DNA of 64,000 nt, taken from positions 372,001 through 436,000 of the forward strand of contig OY725497.1 of the NCBI GenBank assembly GCA_963281255.1, in the 5' to 3' direction. A model generated the notes under the pieces. The model was not told the DNA's origin and searched no databases. It saw only the letters and a program-made list of their open reading frames with translations. This document shows positions 12,701 to 21,092 of the stretch, one piece after another. Each line of letters opens with the position of its first letter. Within the stretch, counting starts at the first letter, position 1. Source of the stretch: Aphrocallistes beatrix. Lineage: Eukaryota > Porifera > Hexactinellida > Sceptrulophora > Aphrocallistidae. Position numbers and translations under genes: made by a program.

Positions 12701-14550
12701 TGCGAGCACCAGCTTCTGCTGAATGTCGTAGAGGAGACACTTGTCGTGCTGGCGCAGCAACAGCTTCCCAATGCCCGCGTAGAACAGCGCCTCACACGGA
12801 GGAATCTCAGTCAGAGTCTTACTCGTCTCGTTTTTAAGATTTTTCAAATGGACTTGGCTCGTTTTCGCATCCAACACTGCAAACCTATTCCGCGCCACCC
12901 AAACAGCGCTCACTCCGGTACCTCTCTTCCCCTCCAAGAACTCAGCATTGACATTCGAAGTCAACTCATCTATGCCTGTAGAATAGAATTAATCATAAAA
13001 AGATTTCTCGTACGATATGATGATATACTGCTATGAAGGGTACAGGGCACCTTTCGGTAAGATGAACAACTCGTAGACAGCAGTCTCCACGTTGTTACTG
13101 TTAGAACAGAGGAGAATAGCTTTCTCGGCTGCATTGAAACTCATGTGGAATGGTGTCCCTATTTTGGGGCTGGGACTGGTGCCAGGCTGTCTCCTGTGAC
13201 AGATGATAGGAATGTCGTGCTCTGGTTTTCCATTTCTCCCTAGACTGCATCTCCTCAGATATCTAATAAGATAGCGTAAACAAGACCATGGATATGGAAG
13301 TAGCGCATAGGAATGTAACAAACCTGTCCTTCACATAGTAAAGCACATTCTGATGCAGTGCGAAAGCAGGACGCTCCCTTTCCAGTTTGAAAACGATAAA
13401 TCCCTGGTCGTGTCCTGCTGCGAACAGATTCTGAGTCGGGTGGGCGGAGAGAATCCAGAAGCGCTCATCCCGCCTAAATGTCTGCACGGTGGTCCTGCGA
13501 TGCACGTCCCAGAGCTTGACAGTGTGGTCCTCGCTGGCTGAGAGGAGGATGTCTTGGCGGGGGTGGAAGATGACACAGTTCACGTTGTTGTAGTGTCCCC
13601 TGCACGCGTCCACCTCCCAGGCTCTGTTGTCGCCCATTCGCCACAGCTTCACCTATCGCCACCATGGATACTTAGAACAATCACACTAGGATCAGAGGAC
13701 AATGGACTCACTTGTCTATCGTCTGCCGCACTAGCGAGTAAAGGCATGCCACCGCCATGCCACGCAACCCAGTTCACACCTCTGTCGTGACCCTCTAGAA
13801 TGTGCAGCACATGCACGTCTGAACTCCCGAACAGGTCCGTCTGTCCGGTAGCGGCTCCGATCCGACTCTCAAGCCCACCTCCTGTGGTCCCCGAGCCGGC
13901 GGCGCTCTTAGCCCTGAGTCCGGAGATGTCCCACACCCTCACGGTCTGGTCCAGACTGGCACTAGCCACCAGATCCTGGCCAGGATGGAACTCGGCGCAC
14001 ATTACATAATGGTTGTGTCCTGTGAGAATAGTGCAGCATGAAATCAATGGAGTCGTTTAATAGAAGATGCAGTGGTACCTGTGAGTACTGTGAGACAGGC
14101 CCTACTCTGCCAGTTCCAAATCCTGCAGGTCTGATCGTCCGAGGAGCTGAGGATCCATGGCTGTTCGTTGTGGAAGTTGACTGAGCGAATATAATCGAGA
14201 TGTCCGAGGAGTGTGAACAGACATCTCTTCAGCTTATAATTCCAAACCTGCCAACGAGTGAATATGATAAATGACTAAATGAGGCATTCACTATCAACAG
14301 CAAACTGCTTATAATATATTGCCTTGATCTTGTAGTCATCTCCTCCGGAGACAAATAGTGGTTGGTTGGAGTGGAAATTGACCCCTCGCACGGGACCATC
14401 GTGTTCATCAAACCTGTCCAGGAGGATCCCCATCCGATAGTCCCACAGCTGCACGATGCCGGAGTGGAGGCTCGCGAGGATCCAGCTGCGAGAGGGGTGG
14501 AAGCAGAGCCCCTTCACACGGGGACTCTTCGTGTCCAGTTTGATAAGCAT
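6734..14550 (-). CDS. COPA: Coatomer subunit alpha (alpha-COP), 12 exons
   Basis: Exons, in transcript order: 14550-14323, 14247-14079, 14019-13712, 13652-13324, 13262-13051, 12975-12596, 12492-12302, 12232-11809, 11017-10736, 10350-10074, 10014-9639, 7307-6734. They total 3750 nt with phases matching at every junction, giving 1249 aa (human about 1224). The start, [19 protein letters not shown], matches the family N-terminus. WD40 repeats fill the first ~310 residues ([40 protein letters not shown]). The second beta-propeller/solenoid region includes [18 protein letters not shown]. The C-terminal COPI_C domain ends KISPLQIR. Alpha-COP forms the B-subcomplex of COPI and binds KKXX dilysine cargo for Golgi-to-ER retrieval. 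Intron 1 uses a GC donor, and the last intron (7308-9638) contains a tandem duplication of an exon end. Confidence 0.97.
7308..9638 (-). other. COPA intron 11 (2.3 kb), repeat-bearing
   Basis: This intron lies between COPA residues ...VVKF and NVILQIP. Its donor is GTAAGT at 9638 and its acceptor is TTTCTCTAG ending at 7308. At 2331 bp it is far longer than the usual 60-80 bp introns nearby. It contains an inverted repeat near 8326-8401 and a head-to-tail duplication at 8714-9687. Otherwise it is A+T-rich and I see no nested gene. Confidence 0.85.
8326..8401. repeat. Inverted repeat in COPA intron 11
   Basis: The 16-base arm TTGATTCATGTTTTAA at 8326-8341 is matched perfectly in reverse complement at 8386-8401, with about 44 bp between. 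It could form a hairpin and may be the remnant of a small MITE-like element. No flanking target-site duplication is evident to me. Confidence 0.65.
8714..9687. repeat. Head-to-tail tandem duplication covering a COPA exon end
   Basis: Copy 1 (8714-9250) and copy 2 (9251 to about 9687) share long matching blocks in the same order. Examples are TGAAAT.ATTAAAATGGTAC, then AATGAGCCAAGGTT, then CACTCTCCAGTCCATGCATG, then TGGAATTTTCCTGCAGTTGT. Copy 2 ends inside the real COPA exon 11 (10014-9639). Copy 1 therefore carries about 45 bp of duplicated exon sequence (9199-9245) with an intact GTAAG donor, lying inside intron 11. The copies differ by many small indels, so the event is not recent. Confidence 0.85.
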
Positions 14551-14682
14551 TCTAAGTGAGCTGATAATGAACTGGAAAACAATGCAAATTAAGTATATCT
14601 CTTCAACTAAAATATGCTTCACAAGATTACTATAGCTCACGTATAAATGCGTATAAAATATGAGATAAAATCGAGGAGAAAC

Positions 14683-15558
14683 TTATTTTTCTCTCTCCTC
14701 TTCCAATTCGTCTGGAGTCGGAGGAGCGAGAGCAGACGGGAGGGTCTCACCGCATTTTCCTTGGAAATGAAACTTGAACGAATTCGTGACCGATGTCGTT
14801 TCAAGGTTGAACTCAGCAACTGGTACCCCCCTCATGGCGAGTGACGGTCCAAACATCGCGGCAGGGTAGACCACAGAGCTGGTGCCAATCACTAAGAAAA
14901 GGTCACATTTATCCATCGCCGCTCCAGCTTGATCCATCACTTTTGAGTCAAGAGGCTCGCCGAACCAGACAACATGCGGACGCAAGAGACCGCTACAATT
15001 CGTGCAATGGGGGAGCTGTTCTAAAGGGACGCGGGCAGATTCCGCATCTGGATCAGGAGCACCTTTTCCCTTGAGCGCTTCACAGATTGGACTGTCTCGA
15101 TTCTCTTTCACCTCGCCACAACTCAAGCACCTGGTTAGAAATAAACTGCCATGCAACTCGAGTACGTTTTGAGAGCCAGCCGCTTGGTGCAGACGGTCGA
15201 TGTTCTGTGTCAGGAGAAGAAACTGCTTTCCTTCCGAAGCGACTCGCTTCTCCAAGTCAGCCAGGGCCGAGTGGGCAGGGTTGAAACTCTTCGTGGACAC
15301 CACCTCACGTCTGTGGTGGTAGAACTCCCACACTAGAGAGGGGTCGGATTCGAAAGCTTCCGGATTGGCCAGTTGCTGCGCTTGGTACGTACGCCAGTAG
15401 CCTCCTGCCCCCCGGAAGGTCGGGACTCCACTCTCTGCGCTGACACCCGCCCCGGTTAGAGCGACGATGGATTTTGCACCGGCGATGATCTTACGGAACC
15501 CTTTCATATCTGCCTGCTCCTCACGAGCTTCAACTGGTGAAGTAAATAAGCCTGCCAT
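14683..15558 (-). CDS. SIRT5: SIRT5-type NAD-dependent protein deacylase
   Basis: One exon, 291 aa. The Rossmann motif [18 protein letters not shown] (residues 36-53), QNID (118-121), the catalytic His136 in LELHGSLF and the zinc Cys pairs C144/C147 and C185/C188 are all present. Tyr80 and Arg83 in EFYHHRREV match the SIRT5 Tyr102/Arg105 pair that binds succinyl, malonyl and glutaryl lysine, so class III desuccinylase activity is expected rather than plain deacetylation. VVWFGE and [12 protein letters not shown] are also typical. In other animals the enzyme acts mainly in mitochondria; no strong presequence is visible in the first 20 residues. The stop lies only 132 bp before the COPA start on the same strand. 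Confidence 0.95.
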   Translation of the reverse strand: MAGLFTSPVEAREEQADMKGFRKIIAGAKSIVALTGAGVSAESGVPTFRGAGGYWRTYQAQQLANPEAFESDPSLVWEFYHHRREVVSTKSFNPAHSALADLEKRVASEGKQFLLLTQNIDRLHQAAGSQNVLELHGSLFLTRCLSCGEVKENRDSPICEALKGKGAPDPDAESARVPLEQLPHCTNCSGLLRPHVVWFGEPLDSKVMDQAGAAMDKCDLFLVIGTSSVVYPAAMFGPSLAMRGVPVAEFNLETTSVTNSFKFHFQGKCGETLPSALAPPTPDELEEEREK

Positions 15559-16150
15559 CGTTGAAAAATTCCAGAATCGAGTATAGTCTTCAACTCGACC
15601 TTGGATGAGATGCTATTAGCAACGTAAATATCCCGACGTTTCAATTATTTCTTAATTATGAACATGTATCTTAGTGAATTAGATCACCGCAATAAATCCA
15701 TGGTCAAAACTACAAAACATTATCAACCGTACAGTCGAGACTACAAAAAACACAAATAACCAAGAATAATAATACGTGTTATGGAGAACTCCCAGTCTTA
15801 ACTTTTCTGACATTATGTGCCGAGTCAGTCTAGTAGCTTTGAGACCCAAAATCATAACCACAACATTTTCACACACAAGGAAGGGGGAGGGAGGGGAGAG
15901 GAAGGGGGTAACTTATCCTATGGTGCTAGTACTAGGAGTAATTACATACTGCATTTATAAATTCAAAGAAAGTAAAGACAAGTAAAGTAAAATAATCAAT
16001 AATGTCCATAAGACAATACATGATAGATGCTACTACATAATATAGTTATAAAATAGTTTTTCCATTATTTACAGGACAATAAAATACCATAATTATTTAC
16101 AGGGTAAAAAAATAGCAAAAAAGAAGGCATCGGTAGGGATTAAGTCTTGC
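15559..16150. other. Intergenic region with a purine-rich tract
   Basis: About 590 bp between the CARMA-like stop and the SIRT5 start. It is A+T-rich apart from a G/A-only run at about 15879-15908 with several runs of three to five G. No coding sequence is supported. Confidence 0.5.
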
Positions 16151-19100
16151 TTAGCTTTCTATCATCACAGCTTTCCATTCATACAGCACGCGATTACTCT
16201 CGATCATGTTGGCTAGTTTCTTGGAATATTTTTCTTCAGAAAGTCCAACTGACAACATATCGTCAAAATGGAACCCTTGGTCGACTGGAGCTTCAAATTT
16301 GTATTTGTACTTGAACTTCAGTCTTATAATAATAGGTTTGAGCTCAACTAGTGCAGGTGCACTGTAAATCTGAGCTATGGGACAGACGAGAACAGGTGTA
16401 AAATGGTTATCAATGCAATCTCTTAGAGTCTTAGCTTCGACAATTCGACCTCTTCCATCCGCTCCTTTGTAATAGATAATCTCAGAAGCCCTTTGCTTAG
16501 CTTCTAGCTCCGAGTTCTTCGCAAAATCTACATTTTCAATCAACATGGGGAATATAAGCTTGAAGCTAGAGCTGTGTGTTGAATTTTTCGCATCGCTTAG
16601 ACTAGCTAATTTCTCAGAATATTCTTCCCAGTGGTAATCAAAGAGAATAACTGGCTGCCGTAAATGGTCTTGTCGAGACACGAGGGTGTAGCAAGAGAAC
16701 GGGCTCTTGGTAAAATCAGTTTCTTGTTTGTTTTTAACACCTTCAAGATCATAGTAGTGACTAATATCATGTTCAAATACTTCCAGTTCTGAGACAGAAA
16801 AATTGAGCGATTGGGGCCCCCGAGATTCGATGCTTACATCAAATGACTCTTCCAAATGGTTCACTGAATAGTCTAGCCACATGTCTGAGGGAATGACACC
16901 TTTTTCAATCGTGTTGCAGTTGCGCGGGTCTATTCGCGTAACGTGCCAATATCTGTTCTGTTTCGCATAGTCCTTCGAGTACAGTGTGTCGGTTACAAGA
17001 TATACACAGGAAGGAGAAACGAAGAGCTCGCCTTTCATTCTCGTGAAGTTAGTAGTGAAATGCGGAATAACACAGAAATGATCTCGTACATTCAGCTCAT
17101 CAGGTTTGAAATCAGGACTGGGATTCATACTGATAAACAGAGTAATGGAAGCTGTTTGCTTGCATTGCTCAATGAACATCTCGTATGTGATATATTCGGT
17201 GGCAATGTCATTAATTTGATATATTTTTTGTCCGGACTTCAACCTGAATTGAGAAAGATCCTTGCTAGAAGAAAGGAAAAATGGATTCCCGAAACCCCCT
17301 GAAATCTTGGCATGCTTGAGGAAAAAATCATTCGGAACAGTGGTACATATTTGCTCGTGGTTTAGGATCACATCGCTCACTTGCTGACCAGGTTTGATGC
17401 TCGATGTTTCGCTCCTGGGGAATATGATCATACCGGTTATTCCTGTATCGCTGCGGGCATTGAACAAGTCCGGCATTGCCTCCAAACTTCCCGAGCTTCC
17501 TGGAAACTCCTTCGCAAACATTGGACTCGCATCTAGTTCGTATCGATTTACTCTGTTAAACTTACTATCTTTTGCTAAGCTCAGTAAGTTTGGCCGCCGC
17601 ATCGCATCTTGAGGTTTATAGTTTAAAACGGGTTCGCTCTCCATTGATGTAAAATCGGATTCATCGTCGTTAGTAAATGACTTTAAAGCATCACGTTTCT
17701 CCATTTTACTCGCGACAAAAGGTATTTCTTGCTTACTTTCGAAAAGTGGGGTAGGGGGGCAGGAAGAGATTGTAATTTTGTTACTAGTGTCAACCAACTT
17801 CCTAGGCGACAGATCTAAATCGACTCTGGTGTCTGCACGCTTCCTCGTGAATGTGCTGTCATAAGTTAGTGGTTGCCTGGAAGCAGTCAATGTGCCAGTC
17901 CTTGACAGGAAGGAGTGTGATTGCTCGCTTATTCGGCGCTGATAATCTGGAATAGGTGTGAGACGATCACCGTCAACGAAAGTGCATGGAGATGGACACC
18001 TTGACATTTCATCTGAGAAACTGAAGTTGTGCTCCTCGAAAGGAATTCTACCCGTGCTTATGGAAGCTGGTGCGATGAGCAGCTTAAGTGAGCCCTCCAC
18101 CTGCTGCAGCATGACCTGAGGGAAGTTAGTGCTCGTCAAGTTAGCAAGCTTAATATCGTTGATGCGGACAATTCGGTCCCCGGGTTGGAAAGATTTAACA
18201 AAAGATCTGTCAAGATTATCAGAAAAGAATGCGCCTATTTCTATGGATTGAGAGAGATGTTGCTTCACAAAGTTATCAGTCGAGATGGAAGGTTTGACTA
18301 TAACTCTAACATTCGATTTTTTCGGGGTGATTAGCGACAGTGCTTCACTGATATCTTTATTCTTTTGCTTTACGTCTTGGCTTATAGCTTCTAACTGAGA
18401 GAACTGTTTAGTAGACTTTAATGTACTAGAGTCCAACACTTTAGTTTCTTGTTGACTAGTTTTCGCCTTTTTCCACTCAACATTTTCTACCAATAATTTC
18501 TGATTCGTATCGAACAGTTCATCTTTCTCCTTTCGCATGGTTTTAATATGCTCGTTTAGTTGGGAATTTTTAGCTTTCTCCTTCTGTAAAAGTCCATTAA
18601 GCCTAACCACCTCCATTTTCTCCTCAGAGGGGTCAAGATTTTTTATCTTTTGGAAGAGAGCATTATTTTCGTCTGAACTGCTTGCATTCCTTCGATCAAA
18701 CTCATCTTGTTGAAGCTCTAACTTCAGGTCTAGTGATTTCATTTGTTCATAAATTTTTTTATTTTCTGTGTGTAATTTATCAATGGCAGCTAATGCATCT
18801 TCGTTCTCGCTAATTAGATAAGCGTATTTTGTCGTAATATCATTTGTCAGGGAATCAATAATATTTTGGATTGGTTGGTAATGATTCTGCAATTCAACAT
18901 ATTTCGCTCTCAATTCATTGATATCTTGACTCGAAACGTTTTCCATTTTGGCAGCGGAAATCGAGTCTAAGAGATGTTGAGCGTCTAATGTTTCCTGTGC
19001 GAATTTGGGGCCCATGATATCTTCTATGGAACGAAAGATTTCCGATATTACCTTTCCTTTCCTTCCACCGTTATCAAGTAAGGATTCTATCTCAATACCA

Positions 19101-19720
19101 TCGATTTCGAAATTGTGCTTCATTTTCTCGTAAAGATGGTTGTAATGCAACTTAAGCGATTCGCAAAAATACACTATACCTTTCATTCCGCGAGTAATGA
19201 TCGTATCAATTAAAGCATCGGTTCTCATGCTTCGCAATGGCTGACTATCGATCTTTTCACAGTCGTTCGCGGTTAAAATTTCCATCTGTTTCAAGTAGGG
19301 AAACAGTACTGCTGCATCCGTAATTTGTATAGTGAGCTTGGGTCGATTATCTTGGATAACCTTGATTGCTTGTTCGGAAATTTCATCTAACCAAGAACTA
19401 CGACGTCCAATCCTATCTTTCCAATCCCTGCCCAAAAATGTTTTCGTCCGTGTCAGCGTAGCGTCAGGGTGATTTTCTGTTGATCTAGGCTGATGGTGTT
19501 GGAAGTATTGATTCACTGCAAGTTCACTGATTCTGCTATCGAGGCTATTACTCCGACGGATCCGAGGGTCGAGAGAAAGCGGTTCAGCAAATTGGTCTGA
19601 GATATTTCTCATAAAAAATGTTTGAGAGAAATTGTCATTCGCCGTCCCAATGGATATAGTATCACCCAGGCTAGTCATATAATCTGAATCGAGGTCCATG
19701 GTAGATGGATTGACACTCAT
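16151..19720 (-). CDS. CARMA-like MAGUK: CARD, coiled coil, two PDZ, SH3, GUK
   Basis: One exon, 1189 aa. Residues ~115-200 resemble the CARD of CARD9/10/11/14: AAVLFPYLKQMEIL and LIDTIITRGMKGIVYFCESL parallel the CARD11 segments around TPYLRQ and GQRGYVVFLESLE. Residues ~255-460 are heptad-rich coiled coil. PDZ-like domains sit at ~470-551 (QPGDRIVRINDIKL) and ~795-866 (KSGQKIYQINDIAT). An SH3-like segment lies at ~880-945 and a degenerate guanylate-kinase domain at ~1010-1185 (RQPVILFDYHWEEY), without a P-loop. Known CARMA proteins scaffold BCL10-MALT1 signalling to NF-kB. DLG5 has a similar overall order, but its N-terminal domain resembles this one less. The 550-790 linker is Ser-rich. 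No introns. Family confident; exact orthology not. Confidence 0.8.
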   Translation of the reverse strand: MSVNPSTMDLDSDYMTSLGDTISIGTANDNFSQTFFMRNISDQFAEPLSLDPRIRRSNSLDSRISELAVNQYFQHHQPRSTENHPDATLTRTKTFLGRDWKDRIGRRSSWLDEISEQAIKVIQDNRPKLTIQITDAAVLFPYLKQMEILTANDCEKIDSQPLRSMRTDALIDTIITRGMKGIVYFCESLKLHYNHLYEKMKHNFEIDGIEIESLLDNGGRKGKVISEIFRSIEDIMGPKFAQETLDAQHLLDSISAAKMENVSSQDINELRAKYVELQNHYQPIQNIIDSLTNDITTKYAYLISENEDALAAIDKLHTENKKIYEQMKSLDLKLELQQDEFDRRNASSSDENNALFQKIKNLDPSEEKMEVVRLNGLLQKEKAKNSQLNEHIKTMRKEKDELFDTNQKLLVENVEWKKAKTSQQETKVLDSSTLKSTKQFSQLEAISQDVKQKNKDISEALSLITPKKSNVRVIVKPSISTDNFVKQHLSQSIEIGAFFSDNLDRSFVKSFQPGDRIVRINDIKLANLTSTNFPQVMLQQVEGSLKLLIAPASISTGRIPFEEHNFSFSDEMSRCPSPCTFVDGDRLTPIPDYQRRISEQSHSFLSRTGTLTASRQPLTYDSTFTRKRADTRVDLDLSPRKLVDTSNKITISSCPPTPLFESKQEIPFVASKMEKRDALKSFTNDDESDFTSMESEPVLNYKPQDAMRRPNLLSLAKDSKFNRVNRYELDASPMFAKEFPGSSGSLEAMPDLFNARSDTGITGMIIFPRSETSSIKPGQQVSDVILNHEQICTTVPNDFFLKHAKISGGFGNPFFLSSSKDLSQFRLKSGQKIYQINDIATEYITYEMFIEQCKQTASITLFISMNPSPDFKPDELNVRDHFCVIPHFTTNFTRMKGELFVSPSCVYLVTDTLYSKDYAKQNRYWHVTRIDPRNCNTIEKGVIPSDMWLDYSVNHLEESFDVSIESRGPQSLNFSVSELEVFEHDISHYYDLEGVKNKQETDFTKSPFSCYTLVSRQDHLRQPVILFDYHWEEYSEKLASLSDAKNSTHSSSFKLIFPMLIENVDFAKNSELEAKQRASEIIYYKGADGRGRIVEAKTLRDCIDNHFTPVLVCPIAQIYSAPALVELKPIIIRLKFKYKYKFEAPVDQGFHFDDMLSVGLSEEKYSKKLANMIESNRVLYEWKAVMIES

Positions 19721-20233
19721 TTTGGCGGGTAGATTGCGAGTCCAGATCAGCTAGTTGGAAATTTAGTTATTATCAAATTTATTGTATTCTATAAAGACAT
19801 ATAAATCTGATGTATTTATAGACTCTATGTACGTATATTAGATATCACAGAGTGAATCGATATCCCATCATATACATGCTATACCAATTCAGCTGTTTGA
19901 AAATGAAAGCCCTCGTTGTAACCGTAATCTAACCTTTTGCCAAAGTGTATTACCAACTTAATTGCAATATTCAAAAGAAGTGCAGTATTTACAATGTTGT
20001 ATATGACATTAAATCAATAAATCTTAAATGTGTAAGGAATAAATCATAATCTGCTGTCGGTAGTTTATTTTACAATGAAAGTGATATAAAGGAATAATTG
20101 TTGTAAATAATTATGCAAAGTTACTACTAAGAAATGCTGGCATAGGTTAGTATTATTACAAGTTCGCATTGATACTGTACAAGTTGGTGTATTTTTGCTT
20201 GCTTGGAGAGCATAATAGAAGAAGTGAGTCGTT
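19721..20233. other. Intergenic region upstream of the CARMA-like gene
   Basis: About 510 bp of A+T-rich DNA between the orphan 158-aa gene and the CARMA-like start. It probably holds a 3' UTR and a promoter. No feature is recognised. Confidence 0.45.
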
Positions 20234-20710
20234 TTACAAATTTTGAGTAGAGGTGCTCGATGTAGAGCTAGAAGCTTGAGGCACGTTGAGAGAGAGGACT
20301 TTCGGGTGACAGGTGCTCTTAGGCGTAGTTGGTTTGATCTGTAAAGGTGTAGCAGTCGGAGTGCGAGACTCGAATGGTTCTGCAATTCCATCAAAATACG
20401 GATTCTGGTAGCGGTGTGTGTATCTATCTTCAGCGGAAGACCTGAATTCCTGCAGTTTGATTTGGTTACCAGTTTTTAACAGCTTTTCATCAGCGAAACG
20501 AGATGTTGCCCACCCTACTTCTCCTACAGCCTTACTCCTATTTATAGGAAACGGTTGACCGCTGTATCCACGGCATATGTAGCTAGCACCTAAAGTGGAT
20601 TCAGTTGAGGCAGTGCCTACGCCAATGTGGAACTGATCGTGGACGTTAACTTTAAAATCGCCAATTCCATCAGGACCAGTGTAAAGAACAGCACCTTTAT
20701 CACCCTCCAT
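20234..20710 (-). CDS. Uncharacterised 158-aa protein
   Basis: An open frame with in-frame TAA and TAG codons directly upstream of its ATG, so the start is well bounded. The N-terminal half has Gly-rich turns (VLYTGPDGIGDFKVN, GASYICRGYSGQPFP). The middle is charged and aromatic (KLQEFRSSAEDRYTHRYQ). The C-terminus is a Ser/Thr/Pro low-complexity tail. No signal peptide or membrane segment is seen. I do not recognise the family; the short aromatic and Pro motifs recall small axonemal proteins, but that is only an impression. It is divergent from HPS3, with 382 bp between the two starts. Confidence 0.6.
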   Translation of the reverse strand: MEGDKGAVLYTGPDGIGDFKVNVHDQFHIGVGTASTESTLGASYICRGYSGQPFPINRSKAVGEVGWATSRFADEKLLKTGNQIKLQEFRSSAEDRYTHRYQNPYFDGIAEPFESRTPTATPLQIKPTTPKSTCHPKVLSLNVPQASSSTSSTSTQNL

Positions 20711-21092
20711 CCACTATTACGTAGACTGGATTAAGAAAGGAGGAAATATAAATTAGTATATTGAATTAATAATTTTGGGAAGCTATCAATGGTGCAAGAA
20801 GCTAAAAAGATACATGCTAAGCTGAAGCCCATAACACCTTGATCAAGACTAATTTAGTTGCCACAGTACTATCTAATAGCTCTTTGTATGGTGAGAATCA
20901 TTGATCTTCTGTTGAAATGAAATTTAATAGCCAAGAAGTGTATAGGTATTGTTATGAAAGAATATATAGTACAATGCAAAGTGTACAATTTTTGTGAGTC
21001 GATTATTATTCTGTTATTTGCATTGTAATATTTCAAAAGATTGATAGAGGTGTGTCACAGCCACGAAGTGTGAAATTTTATCATATGAAAAA
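20711..21092. promoter_or_regulatory. Shared intergenic region of a divergent gene pair
   Basis: This 382-bp spacer separates the start codons of the orphan 158-aa gene (-) and HPS3 (+). It must contain both promoters. It is A+T-rich, and I can point to no specific TATA or factor site. Confidence 0.45.

Noticed and set aside
12503..13036. 177-aa plus-strand open frame
   Set aside because: Antisense to COPA exons; no motif of its own.
15776..15985. 69-aa plus-strand open frame over the purine-rich tract
   Set aside because: No motif; crosses a G/A-only tract and is probably noncoding.
16151..19720. DLG5 as the identity of the CARD-MAGUK
   Set aside because: Domain order is compatible, but the N-terminal CARD matches CARD9/11-type sequence better and DLG5 usually has four PDZ domains; kept as an alternative only.
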